Source of the DNA: CAYRFF01 sp964436125
Lineage (GTDB): Bacteria > Bacteroidota > Bacteroidia > Chitinophagales > Saprospiraceae
Assembly (NCBI GenBank): GCA_964436125.1
Contig: CAYTBT010000033.1
Location: 1 to 30,918, forward strand
Reading direction: 5' to 3'
Length of the DNA: 30,918 nt
Both the position numbers and the translations under genes were made by a program. This document shows positions 9,401 to 17,200 of this stretch, in pieces. Numbering within the stretch: the stretch's first letter is position 1; every line of letters starts with the position of its first letter. The notes under the pieces were generated by a model. It was not told where the DNA came from. It did not search any database and saw nothing but the letters and a program-made list of their open reading frames with translations.

Positions 9401-9999
9401 ATGATGGGACTTATGTCAAAAGAATTAACATCAACGATTATCCTGCAATTAAAGAACAATTGGATAAATATTGGGATAGAATAGAAGCAAGGTATGATCA
9501 AGGTGATACACCATATAACTTGAGAAATTGTGCGTATGCCGAGGAATTTGAGAAAGAAAAGATCTTATTTCAGGAAATGGTTCAAGAATCTAAGTTTGCC
9601 CCAGATCGTAATGAAAATTATTATTGCTTAGATACAGCAAGAATTTTAACAGGTGAGAATTTAAAATTCCTCTTAACTATCCTAAACTCAAAGCTTTTCT
9701 TTTTTTCAATCAAAATGTTTTATGGCGGAGGTGGACTAGGTAATAAAGGAGTTAGAATGAAACATACATTTTTTAATAAATTCCCATTAAAAAGAATATC
9801 TGAAGAAGAGATGAAAATTTTTGAAATAAAGACTTCTGACATTCTGAATAAAAAAGAAAAAGGTGAAGATACTACTTTTGAAGAGCGTGAGATAGATGTA
9901 ATGGTCTATAAACTCTATGAATTGACCTATGATGAGGTAAAGGTGGTTGATCCGGATTTTTGGATGAGTGAGGAGGAGTATGAGGGGTATGAGTGGTGA
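6484..9999 (+). CDS. Eco57I-like N6-adenine DNA methyltransferase of a restriction/defence system
   Basis: This 1171-residue protein has the class-gamma-type adenine methyltransferase core. The SAM-binding motif I DPACGSGAF is at residues 494-502 and the catalytic NPPY motif at 738-741. Between them is a long helical region with YGVDIQAIAMQISKLR. The N-terminal 200 residues resemble the leader domain of type IIG/Eco57I-like proteins (GEAELK, FTCKYRG, RQFEIAKKIL, FIFYDESGNFRFS). I do not see a clean PD-(D/E)XK set, so a built-in nuclease is doubtful. The C-terminal third (about 900-1171) with GFNKAFII, LLRGRDIKRY and GNKGVRMKH is typical of the target-recognition part. It probably methylates adenine in a specific site to mark self DNA. 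Partners are the helicase/PLD protein and GHKL trio downstream. REP palindromes lie on both sides, and its last codons are duplicated downstream. ATG 6490 is an alternative start. Confidence 0.88.
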   Translation: MNMNQLDTLISDISNKTAKDFFFKKISSFQRDNDIFYDIVKDESRFEDPVKIGEAELKNSDELLVFTCKYRGKLTSRSAKKRQFEIAKKILKEDFKDGAIFIFYDESGNFRFSLIRRYYGKDKKYSNWRRFTYYVRHDKNNKTFKKRISECDFSSLKTIEKAFSVEALSKEFYKKLSHWYFASLNEVTFPNDIDEDQHQINSQAMIRLITRIIFVWFMKQKGLIPEEIFDKEYLDSILNYEDKTGSTYYKAILQNLFFATLNTEMSDKRKWITSTGYGVQHFYRYKRFFNEDEADTFLQLMKTIPFLNGGLFENLDIVQTADKEKGIPKVDKRIDCFSDNKKNEERLIVPDFLFFGTRTADISAYLDDERKKNVEIEGLIDILQRYDFTIDENSIDDQEVALDPELLGTVFENLLASYNPETQTTARKESGSFYTPRTIVDYMVKESLFYHLKGKTEVDDEKLELLIEADQAGDLSAEDKQAIVEALTHIKILDPACGSGAFPMGCLQEMVHLLNLLDPQNAIYKDKLQKKLKADLADTIDESNYEELKSNIEEVFNNRLNDPDYARKLFLIQNCIYGVDIQAIAMQISKLRFFISLLVEQEIDPNEENLGIKPLPNLETKFVAANTLIQLDKPYSTKKEGAGTGFLQDPRLIEKKEDLAQVREKYFNARTYKTKRKYRIRDKELREEIAELLTKGGWADKSAEKIAEWDPFDQNESSEWFEPEWMFGVKAFDLVIGNPPYIRLQREFPENDRSKYADIFKDQNYQTFDRNGDIYCLFYEKGLSLTEQGGLLCYITSNKWMRAGYGKSLRKFFSQKNPLLLIDLGPDIFDAATVDTNILLIKNNSVSDCKLQALTLESKEQILRLHTEPMTLMDELSQESWIILSPEEMAIKKKIERIGTPLKDWDINIYRGVLTGFNKAFIIDGEKRRELVKKDPKSSEIIKPLLRGRDIKRYKVEFADKWLINTHNGYTKDDGTYVKRININDYPAIKEQLDKYWDRIEARYDQGDTPYNLRNCAYAEEFEKEKILFQEMVQESKFAPDRNENYYCLDTARILTGENLKFLLTILNSKLFFFSIKMFYGGGGLGNKGVRMKHTFFNKFPLKRISEEEMKIFEIKTSDILNKKEKGEDTTFEEREIDVMVYKLYELTYDEVKVVDPDFWMSEEEYEGYEW

Positions 10000-10031
10000 G
10001 ATGATAGAACCCTTCAAGGGGGAGGTGATAA

Positions 10032-10064
10032 AACCCTTCAAGGGTTTGGAACCCTTGAAGGGTT
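10032..10064. repeat. REP family B palindrome (copy 3)
   Basis: AACCCTTCAAGGGTT, centre TGG, then AACCCTTGAAGGGTT, a perfect copy. A single arm lies just before it at 10008-10020. Confidence 0.85.
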
Positions 10065-10087
10065 GAAATAGCTTGAAAGGTTGAGGG

Positions 10088-10170
10088 ATGAATTGGCCTA
10101 TGATGAAGTGAAGATGGTTGATCCGAATTTTTGGATGAGTGAGGAGGAGTATGAGGGGTATGAGTGGTGA
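10088..10170 (+). pseudogene. Duplicated C-terminal tail of a methyltransferase gene
   Basis: It reads ELAYDEVKMVDPNFWM then SEEEYEGYEW and a stop. The true tail reads ELTYDEVKVVDPDFWM followed by the same last ten residues. The copy has no start region of its own and is only about 27 codons long. It is a relic of a REP-mediated tandem duplication, or of a deleted second methyltransferase copy. Confidence 0.8.
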
Positions 10171-10191
10171 GGGGATAGAACCCTTCAAGGG

Positions 10192-10247
10192 TTGAGATAG
10201 CCTTGAAGGGTTGAGATAGCCTTAAAGGGTTGAGATAGCTTGAAAGG
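10192..10247 (+). repeat. Three tandem 18-19-bp units built from a REP arm
   Basis: The unit TTGAGATAGCCTTGAAGGG is repeated almost three times just before RAYT2. Degenerate relatives follow the RAYT2 gene at about 10967-11030. Confidence 0.65.
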
Positions 10248-10264
10248 TTGAAAAGATAAAATTT

Positions 10265-10912
10265 ATGAAAAAAGATAAGGTTCCATTATTTCCAGAGGAG
10301 TTTTACCATATTTACAATCGTGCGAATGGTAATGAACTCTGTTTTACTGAAAGAAGAAATTACGGTTTCTTCCTTGAGAAGTACTGGAAATATACCTCTC
10401 CTATCGCTGATACTTTTTCCTATTGTCTCATGCCTAATCACTTTCATTTTCTGGTGAGAATAAAAAGTGAGAAGGAGGTTTTAGCTGTGATGTTGAAGAA
10501 GATGGAGAAGAGTTTTTCTAAAACCCTTCAAGGGTTCCAAACCCTTGAAGGGTTGAAGCGGTCTCAAGCGATCTCCAGGTTTTTATCTCTGCAATTTTCT
10601 CATCTATTCAATGCTTATTCACAGGCGTTTAATAAGCAGGAGGATCGAAAAGGGAGCTTGTTTATGCATCCATATAAGCGAAAGCATATTCATGATGAGA
10701 GTTATTTAATGAGGCTTATTCATTATATCCATTTTAATCCTGTTGAGGCAGGCTTGTGTATTGAACTTGATGAGTGGGAGTTTTCATCATACGGGGATAT
10801 TTTATCAGGTGAAACTACCCAACTTAAGCGGGAGAAAGTGCTTGAGTGGTTTGAGGGAAAGGAGGATTTTATTCAGTATCATAAAAGGGAGCCGGAGATT
10901 GATGGGTGGTGA
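10265..10912 (+). CDS. REP-associated Y1 (IS200-like) transposase, RAYT2, with a REP inside its coding sequence
   Basis: This 215-residue RAYT is homologous to RAYT1 but diverged. It has FYHIYNRANG at the start, HUH residues His59-Phe-His61 in LMPNHFHFLV, the helix FNAYSQAFNK with Tyr118 as the likely nucleophile, RKGSLF, and the C-terminal YIHFNPVEAG and FSSYG blocks. Residues 86-97 (KTLQGFQTLEGL) are encoded by a perfect family B REP (10522-10554). Its 33 bp keep the frame and fall in the variable stretch between the HUH sheet and the Tyr helix. All other REPs around the gene are also family B, which suggests they are its substrates. The gene lies between the methyltransferase and helicase, which usually would be adjacent. 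Codon use and AT content look like those of its neighbours. Confidence 0.85.
   Translation: MKKDKVPLFPEEFYHIYNRANGNELCFTERRNYGFFLEKYWKYTSPIADTFSYCLMPNHFHFLVRIKSEKEVLAVMLKKMEKSFSKTLQGFQTLEGLKRSQAISRFLSLQFSHLFNAYSQAFNKQEDRKGSLFMHPYKRKHIHDESYLMRLIHYIHFNPVEAGLCIELDEWEFSSYGDILSGETTQLKREKVLEWFEGKEDFIQYHKREPEIDGW
10522..10554. repeat. REP family B palindrome (copy 4) inside RAYT2
   Basis: AACCCTTCAAGGGTT, centre CCA, then AACCCTTGAAGGGTT, perfect on both arms, in frame within the transposase gene. Confidence 0.88.
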
Positions 10913-10933
10913 GAGGGAGAGAGAAGATATTAG

Positions 10934-10966
10934 AACCCTTCAAGGGTTTGGAACCCTTGAAGGGTT
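10934..10966. repeat. REP family B palindrome (copy 5), after RAYT2
   Basis: Both 15-bp arms are perfect with centre TGG. It starts 22 bp after the RAYT2 stop. Degenerate single arms continue to about 11030. Confidence 0.85.
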
Positions 10967-11135
10967 GAAGCAGCCTTGAAGGGTTGACATAGCTTGAAGG
11001 GTTGAAGCAGCCTTGAATGCTTCAGATAGCCATGTACGGTTGTAAAAAGGAAAAATTTATTTAGGTAATGTGAATCCTTTAAAGGCAAGAGGATAATAGA
11101 AATAGAACCCTTCAAGGGTGAGAAGATAGAACTTG

Positions 11136-11168
11136 AACCCTTCAAGGGTTTGGAACCCTTGAAGGGTT
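11136..11168. repeat. REP family B palindrome (copy 6), upstream of the helicase
   Basis: Both arms are perfect with centre TGG. It ends 49 bp before the ATG at 11218, placing a strong hairpin in the helicase leader. A lone arm precedes it at 11106-11119. Confidence 0.85.
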
Positions 11169-11217
11169 GAGACAGACTTGAAGGGTTTAGATAATGTAAA
11201 AGAAAAGAAGAGGTAAT

Positions 11218-14200
11218 ATGGCAAATAATTTTATAGCAAACGACAGTCCTCAAAAGACCTTAAGTGGTCGGTTAAACAATATCATTAAATTCAGCACTGA
11301 ACTGCGATGGCTTGTGGGGTTCTTCTATTTTACAGGGTGGAAGGAAGTCTATAAAAGTCTTAAGGAGAATCCGGAGGTAAAAATACGGCTACTGGTGGGT
11401 TTACAGGTGGGAAAACATTTATCAAAGATGTTTGAGCATGGGTTTCAAGATGTAGATCTCAGTAGCGATGAATATTTTAATGACTTCATGACTTCTCTCG
11501 GTATTGCGATCAATAATGAAGAGCAAGACACACAAGAGTTTTATGAACAAGTGCAATTCTTTCTGGGTATGCTTGACGATGAGCGCTTGATTATCCGTAA
11601 GACTCGAGATCCCAATCATGCAAAGTTATACTTATTTGAGATGAATGAGGAAGAGAGAAAAAAGCACAATCTTAAAGGTTATTTAATCACAGGCAGTAGC
11701 AATCTCACGCGTTCAGGTTTGCGTAAGCAAAATGAATTTAATGTTGAAATAAAGGATTATGGCTATGATGAAGCTGTAGAATACTTTGAAGAATTATGGG
11801 AAGAAGCTATACCGATCACCGAAATGGATCAACGAAAAAAACGCTTAATTGAGTTTATTCTGCATCGATCCCAAGCGGCAGAAGTATCACCGTATGAAGC
11901 ATACGCTTTTATCTTGAAAACTTTTCTAGATTTACAGAATCAAAAGAAGTTAAAGCCCACAGTAGAAAGATTACTGGAAGAAAATGGCTATAAGAAGTTC
12001 AGTTATCAAATAGACGCTGTCAATCAAGCACTGGGATACATAGAAGCAAATAATGGTGTGATAATTGCCGATGTTGTAGGACTCGGAAAGTCAGTAATCG
12101 CTTCATTGATTGCCAGAAATCTCGATAAAAAAGGAATAATTATCTGTCCACCAGCCTTGAAAGGAGATTATATGGATAAAACGGGCTGGTGGGGATACGT
12201 CAGGGATTTTGACTTAAATGGATGGCATGTGTATAGTCGAGGAAAAGTTGAGGACCTAGCTGTAGAACTAGACGATTCTGATATCGATGTGGTAATAGTA
12301 GATGAGGCACATAGTTTCAGAAATCAAGACACAGCTCGATATGAAGCACTGGCACAGATCTGTAGAGGAAAACAAGTGATTCTTCTTACTGCAACACCTT
12401 TTAATAACTCTCCTGCTGATATTTTTTCTTTACTTAAATTATTTATCGTTCCGGGATTATCGACTATAACTCTGGAAAATAATCTGGAAGGTTTATTTAG
12501 ATATTATAGTAACAGGTTTAAGAAATTATCTACTATTCTTAAAAATTATGATTCACCGGATGAAAATAAACGAGGAAAGGCTGAAAGATTATACGTAGAT
12601 TATCTGGGTTATAAATTGCCAGTCGATCCACAAATTGTAAGAAATGAATCCAAAAAGCTTGCAAATACAATAAAACAAGTAATTTTCCCTGTAGTAATAC
12701 GGAGAAATCGTATTGACTTAAAGCTAGATCATCAATATAGTAAGGAAGTCGGTGAATTATCTGATGTTCAAGAACCTATTGAATTGTTTTATTATTTATC
12801 TAAGTCACAATCTGATTTTTACGACCGTGTAATCAATGACTATATCTCTAAAGAAGGACGTTTTACAGGTGCGATTTATCAACCTGCCAGATATGAAAAA
12901 ACTCTGGTAGAAGGTAAAATGGGAGAAGAGGAAAATCGTCGCTTTCAACAACAGAATAACTTGTATGACTTTATGCGTCGCTTACTAGTGAAACGATTTG
13001 AAAGTTCTTTTGGAGCATTTGAGCAATCGATAGAGCGCTTTATTGAAGTTCATCAATTGGTGCTGAACTTTATTGAAGAGAATGGTCTGTACATATTGGA
13101 CAGAGACTTGATTGAGAGGATGTACGATAATGAATATACTGAAGAAGAAATTCAGGAGACATTGCGGAAATTTGAAGCAGGTGAACTTAATAGAGAAACA
13201 GTAAAGAACACTACTGTATATGAAATAGCTGATTTCGAGAGAAAAGATAAATTCCTCAGTGATATCAATAAAGATCTCGAATTATTTAAGCAGATAAAAT
13301 ATGAATTAGATAAAGAAAACCTAGTAGAGGACGACCCCAAAAGGCAAGAAGTCTATGAAAAGGTTGCCGAAATTCTTAAAAATAAGCCCGACCGGAAAGT
13401 GATAATCTTTACAGAATACACAGATACCGTTAGACATTTAGAGCCATTTTTTAATGAGAAGCTTGGAGATATAGTCCTTACTTGTGACGGGACAATTAAT
13501 ATAAGTCTTTCAAAGGCACTGGAAAAGAATTTTAATGCTCAATATAAAGGTGAAAAGGAGGACAAATATCAGGTGCTAATAACGAGTGATAAACTTGCGG
13601 AAGGATTTAATCTCAACAGGGCCGGAACAATTATTAATTACGATATCCCTTGGAATCCTACACGAGTTATTCAACGGGTTGGGCGGATTAATCGAATAGG
13701 TGCAAGAGTTTACGATAAATTATACATTTATAACTTCTTTCCCTCCGAACAAGGTGCGGATATTGTGAAATCAAGAGAAATTGCAGAGCAGAAAATGTTT
13801 ATGATCCACAATGCACTCGGTGAAGATGCACAGATTTTTGGTCCTGAGGAGGAGCCTACTGCAAGTCGCCTATATAATAAATTAAATGAAGCGCCTGAGG
13901 ATGACGAAGAAATAACCTTAAATACAGCAATAAGAAATCTTTACGATAACATAAGAAATGCGCATCCTGAAGTAATCGAACGAATTGAAAAACTGCCCAA
14001 TCGTGTAAAAACAGCCAAGAAATCAGAAGTAGCTACTGTAAATGTTTTGCGTAAAAAAGGCTTGAGTCTATTTGCCCAGCAAGCGGAAACCGAGGAAGAT
14101 TCTGAAGTTGAAGGATTGTCATTCGATGAATTCTTAAATTTTGTCGCTTGTGAATATGAAACAAAACGACTTCCTTTATCAGATCAATTCTGGTTGACTT

Positions 14201-14568
14201 ATGAAAGGATTAAAGAGCATTCTGAAACTGTGCGTTCCAATACAAGTGATCTAGCAATTGAGAAAAAAGCACACAGCAACTTAAAGGTAGCTTTAAAGAT
14301 TTTAAACCCGTCAGAAGAAGAAAATATCGATTTTATCAAGACCTTGATTAAGGATATCAAGCACTATTTCACGATGCCTAAATTTACTTTAAGGCGACTT
14401 GCATTTGAAGAATTGAATGTTAGGTCATCAGAGGAAAAATGGGATCAAATCTGGGAAGAATTAAACTTTATCAAGAAGCAATATGGCGTTGATTATCTTG
14501 AACGTGTTTTAAGTAGAGTGGAAAATATAGATAAAGAGGTAATTATTGCAGTGGAGAATCGGGGGTAA
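11218..14568 (+). CDS. PLD-family nuclease fused to an SF2/SNF2-like helicase
   Basis: This 1116-residue protein has two functional parts. Residues about 1-200 are a phospholipase-D-type nuclease domain with one HKD signature: His134, Lys136 and the GSSN of residues 159-162 (TGSSNLTRSGL). One signature per chain implies a dimer for cleavage. Residues about 260-900 form a superfamily 2 helicase/translocase: motif I GLGKS (288-292), motif II DEAH (362-365), motif III LLTATPFNN, motif V TSDKLAEGFNL and motif VI QRVGRINRIG (819-828). A helical C-terminus ends the protein. PLD-helicase fusions are known effector or translocase subunits in modification-dependent defence systems. With the upstream adenine methyltransferase and downstream GHKL ATPase, it likely acts on unmodified invading DNA. 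The start has a purine-rich AAGAGG upstream. Confidence 0.88.
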   Translation: MANNFIANDSPQKTLSGRLNNIIKFSTELRWLVGFFYFTGWKEVYKSLKENPEVKIRLLVGLQVGKHLSKMFEHGFQDVDLSSDEYFNDFMTSLGIAINNEEQDTQEFYEQVQFFLGMLDDERLIIRKTRDPNHAKLYLFEMNEEERKKHNLKGYLITGSSNLTRSGLRKQNEFNVEIKDYGYDEAVEYFEELWEEAIPITEMDQRKKRLIEFILHRSQAAEVSPYEAYAFILKTFLDLQNQKKLKPTVERLLEENGYKKFSYQIDAVNQALGYIEANNGVIIADVVGLGKSVIASLIARNLDKKGIIICPPALKGDYMDKTGWWGYVRDFDLNGWHVYSRGKVEDLAVELDDSDIDVVIVDEAHSFRNQDTARYEALAQICRGKQVILLTATPFNNSPADIFSLLKLFIVPGLSTITLENNLEGLFRYYSNRFKKLSTILKNYDSPDENKRGKAERLYVDYLGYKLPVDPQIVRNESKKLANTIKQVIFPVVIRRNRIDLKLDHQYSKEVGELSDVQEPIELFYYLSKSQSDFYDRVINDYISKEGRFTGAIYQPARYEKTLVEGKMGEEENRRFQQQNNLYDFMRRLLVKRFESSFGAFEQSIERFIEVHQLVLNFIEENGLYILDRDLIERMYDNEYTEEEIQETLRKFEAGELNRETVKNTTVYEIADFERKDKFLSDINKDLELFKQIKYELDKENLVEDDPKRQEVYEKVAEILKNKPDRKVIIFTEYTDTVRHLEPFFNEKLGDIVLTCDGTINISLSKALEKNFNAQYKGEKEDKYQVLITSDKLAEGFNLNRAGTIINYDIPWNPTRVIQRVGRINRIGARVYDKLYIYNFFPSEQGADIVKSREIAEQKMFMIHNALGEDAQIFGPEEEPTASRLYNKLNEAPEDDEEITLNTAIRNLYDNIRNAHPEVIERIEKLPNRVKTAKKSEVATVNVLRKKGLSLFAQQAETEEDSEVEGLSFDEFLNFVACEYETKRLPLSDQFWLTYERIKEHSETVRSNTSDLAIEKKAHSNLKVALKILNPSEEENIDFIKTLIKDIKHYFTMPKFTLRRLAFEELNVRSSEEKWDQIWEELNFIKKQYGVDYLERVLSRVENIDKEVIIAVENRG

Positions 14569-14670
14569 ATAAATTCATAAAACAACTTATTGAACCTTTA
14601 TAAAGGGTAAAACTTTATATTAAGCGTAGAGCAATTTTAATTTTATCAAGATAGTGTTAGGTTATCTGTA

Positions 14671-14698
14671 TTGCATAGCTATTAAAATAATAATTTAG
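14671..14698 (+). promoter_or_regulatory. Possible Bacteroidota-type promoter for the GHKL trio
   Basis: TTG at 14671-14673 and TAATTTAG at 14691-14698, 17 bp apart, resemble the TTTG / TAnnTTTG pattern of Bacteroidota sigma factors. They lie in the 193-bp gap between the helicase stop and the GHKL start. This is pattern resemblance only; an AT-rich gap can give it by chance. Confidence 0.25.
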
Positions 14699-14761
14699 TG
14701 ATGTGGAGATGTGGTGTTTTATATGTATCCTAGAAGTAAGTAAGAACTAATAGTGAAAGAC

Positions 14762-16408
14762 ATGAAGTGGAATTTTATAGACTTTGTCGAAGGAATGGTA
14801 GTTGAAGGATTCAATGATAATGACATAGGATCCTTTTCTAAGAACCCAATTAAATCATTTGTTAGAGAAGCAATTCAGAATTCATGTGATGCTCTGAATG
14901 AAAATTCTAGTGAGGAACAAGTTAAGGTAGTAATTAAGAAAGGGACATTACAAAAATACGAGCTAGAAGAGTTTGAAGCGATAGAGAACCACCTTAAAGC
15001 TTGTCTCAAGGGTGATATTAATACTGCAGAGAAAAGAGAAATACGACGTCACATAAAGGCGATCGAATCAACCAAATATAGTTATATTGAAATATCGGAT
15101 TATAATACTACCGGAATGTCAGAAAGAGCATTCAACTTTTTAACAGAATCAAAACATAAATCAGATAAACCATCCGGATCTCAAGGAAGCAAAGGTGTAG
15201 GTAAAGCAGCATACTTAGCAAGTTCTTATCTCAGAACCTTTATTGTCAGCAGTATGCATAAAGGTAAAAACAGGTTCAGAGGTGTGTCAAGACTGGCGAC
15301 TCATCCGGATCCCTATGATGAGTCGAATATTTTGTACCATCAAGGTTATTATGGTAAAAAAGATACCACTGATTGGTCTTCAATTCCACGTAGATTTCAC
15401 CGTCATAAAAATGGTACATCTATATACATTATAGGTGCATGGGATTATAAAAGATTTGAGCAGAATGTGATAGAAGAAATTCTACGAAATTATTGGTTTG
15501 CAATTGCTACTTCACAGCTAATGGTAAGCGTAGGTGATAAGGAACTAAATAGTGAAACGCTTGAAGATTATTTATATACTTATTTTAAAGACTATAAAGA
15601 TAATAAAACAGGGAATAAACAAAATCCACTTCCTTATTACGAAACATATAAACACGGGAAAAAATATACAGGGGAAATCGTAAATCTCGGAGAGTGTAGT
15701 GTATGGTTCCAAAAAAATCCAGAATTTAATCTTGGAGCTGTAGCGAGATTCAGAAAGACTAAAATGTTAATTTACAAGGAAAACAATATTGACCCGGGAT
15801 ACGCGGGGATATTTTTATGTGATACAAAGTCTGGGAATGAGTTCTTGAAAGACTTAGAAAACGATGCTCATAATGAATGGAATTCTAACAATAATAAGGA
15901 TGAAAGTACAACAGCTCGGAGAACCATAAGGGAAATAAGAGAATTTATCCAGGATAAATTCGAAAAATATGCTGGCATAAAAGACAATGACTCTTTTACA
16001 AGTGACATATTGGACGACTTTTTTAGCTTTTCCGGTATACAGGGAATAAAAAGACCTAAAGAAAAAGAAGGTAATAAACCGGAGCCTAAACCACTTCCAG
16101 ACGATCCTCCCGAACCTCGTGATAGGATTTTAAGCAAGCAACATTGTACTGCTCATAAACAAGGGACAAAATATTTATATGACATTAAATTTAATTCTAC
16201 TAAAGCTGTTGAAAATCAGAGGCTCCAGTTATCAATAGCTACTGATTCAAGTAGAGATAGTATATCAATAAAGAATATTGAAACAAGAGTCTTTGAAAAT
16301 GATATTATAATGATGGATATTCAAGAAGGTCAAAATATTATTAAAGGAATAGAGCTTGACATTTCCTATCTAGTAGCTCCTGAATTAAAATCCCTTAAAG
16401 ACAACTAG
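14762..16408 (+). CDS. GHKL (MORC/Hsp90-like) ATPase of a modification-linked defence system
   Basis: This 548-residue protein has a GHKL ATP-binding fold at its N-terminus. The N-box is REAIQNSCDA, with Glu36 as general base and Asn40 as the Mg2+ ligand. The second box is SDYNTTGM (Asp113, Gly118), and a glycine-rich lid GSQGSKGVGKAA follows at 139-150. The second box has DYNTTGM where DNGxGM is usual, one residue longer. The middle third is likely the transducer (S5-like) region. A Lys/Glu/Pro-rich linker at about 430-455 leads to a C-terminal beta-rich domain. Prokaryotic MORC-like GHKL proteins occur next to DNA methylases, SF2 helicases and nucleases in restriction-type operons. They are thought to clamp or remodel DNA. 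The next gene starts 3 bp later, so they are co-translated. A GTG at 14753 is an alternative start; the ATG was preferred because it gives a typical MKWNF start. Confidence 0.8.
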   Translation: MKWNFIDFVEGMVVEGFNDNDIGSFSKNPIKSFVREAIQNSCDALNENSSEEQVKVVIKKGTLQKYELEEFEAIENHLKACLKGDINTAEKREIRRHIKAIESTKYSYIEISDYNTTGMSERAFNFLTESKHKSDKPSGSQGSKGVGKAAYLASSYLRTFIVSSMHKGKNRFRGVSRLATHPDPYDESNILYHQGYYGKKDTTDWSSIPRRFHRHKNGTSIYIIGAWDYKRFEQNVIEEILRNYWFAIATSQLMVSVGDKELNSETLEDYLYTYFKDYKDNKTGNKQNPLPYYETYKHGKKYTGEIVNLGECSVWFQKNPEFNLGAVARFRKTKMLIYKENNIDPGYAGIFLCDTKSGNEFLKDLENDAHNEWNSNNNKDESTTARRTIREIREFIQDKFEKYAGIKDNDSFTSDILDDFFSFSGIQGIKRPKEKEGNKPEPKPLPDDPPEPRDRILSKQHCTAHKQGTKYLYDIKFNSTKAVENQRLQLSIATDSSRDSISIKNIETRVFENDIIMMDIQEGQNIIKGIELDISYLVAPELKSLKDN

Positions 16409-16411
16409 ATT

Positions 16412-17200
16412 ATGAGACAAAATATAAGATTTCCATACAATGTCTTTAAAAGATCTGTTTCCCCGGACTTTGAGTATTTGGACAATGATTACATTTATAA
16501 ACTAAAGGTTCCTGATATTGTATTCTCGTTTTCAGGGATTATGGATTATTTTAACGATATAGATGATCTCATAACTAATTCGGAATTAACCACAGAGCTC
16601 AATTGTTCAGCTACAATGTATCGTAAATGTTTTATATCTGATGAAATAGACAGTATAGAAGTAAAAATACCTCGAGATAAAGTAAGAAAAAGATTCTCAC
16701 TAGACACGATGATTATAGCAACAGATAATCTTTCAAGGCAAGGAGCAATAATAGAGAAGGGAATGCCTCTCGCCCACCTCGGGACAAAATCTTTAGTGAT
16801 AAATGATAGGAAACAAAGCCTCTTTACTTTTCAAGTTGCTGAAGATGGAGATATTAGTTATTCATATACTAGCGATTCAATTATTATTAATTTACCAGAA
16901 AAAGAATTTTTTAAACTCAAGCGCTATAAAGATTTACCTCTTTTCAAGGACTTAATAGCTTCGCAATTAGGGCAAATAGCATTGCTGCAGGCATGTAATT
17001 ATTTAAAAGAAGGCAGCAGTTATAGCCACACTATGTGGTACAACGAATTATTGAAAAGATGGAGAAGATTTGACAATAGCGAGGACAGTTATCCCGAGGT
17101 TAGTGATTATCTTAATCTCATCAATGATATTTTAAAAGATCCAAGCTTAGGTTTTATTAAAACTATGATTAATAATCAAATTTCCAATAGAAATGTCTAG
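16412..17200 (+). CDS. Uncharacterised protein of the GHKL operon (first partner)
   Basis: This 262-residue soluble protein is of no family I can name. The N-terminal half is beta-rich (FPYNVFKRSV, YIYKLKVPDIVFSFSG) and the C-terminal half helical (LIASQLGQIALLQACNYL, WYNELLKRW). There is no signal peptide, membrane helix or clear nuclease motif. It begins 3 bp after the GHKL stop, and its last 8 bp overlap the next gene, so the three are almost certainly one transcriptional and translational unit. This context suggests a subunit or adaptor working with the GHKL ATPase. The function is unknown. Confidence 0.75.
   Translation: MRQNIRFPYNVFKRSVSPDFEYLDNDYIYKLKVPDIVFSFSGIMDYFNDIDDLITNSELTTELNCSATMYRKCFISDEIDSIEVKIPRDKVRKRFSLDTMIIATDNLSRQGAIIEKGMPLAHLGTKSLVINDRKQSLFTFQVAEDGDISYSYTSDSIIINLPEKEFFKLKRYKDLPLFKDLIASQLGQIALLQACNYLKEGSSYSHTMWYNELLKRWRRFDNSEDSYPEVSDYLNLINDILKDPSLGFIKTMINNQISNRNV

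Larger units (their letters stand above)
9917..10192 (+). repeat. 171-bp offset duplication of the methyltransferase 3' end and REP half-unit
   Basis: Bases 9917-10021 (end of the methyltransferase, its stop codon and a REP arm) are repeated at 10088-10192 with a few substitutions. A complete REP (10032-10064) lies between the two copies. Confidence 0.85.

Noticed and set aside
9787..10188. Minus-strand frame rich in KGS/PLKG repeats
   Set aside because: It is the reverse reading of the methyltransferase end and REPs, not an independent gene.
11714..11730. TTTGCGTAAGCAAA inside the helicase gene as another intergenic motif copy
   Set aside because: It encodes the conserved SGLRKQNEFN segment of the PLD domain, so codons explain it; the copy near 22790 in the RecQ fusion is likewise coding.
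6484..14568. DISARM class 1 locus
   Set aside because: A methyltransferase and a helicase are present, but no drmA-type or DUF1998 drmB protein, and the PLD domain is fused to the helicase instead of forming a separate drmC.
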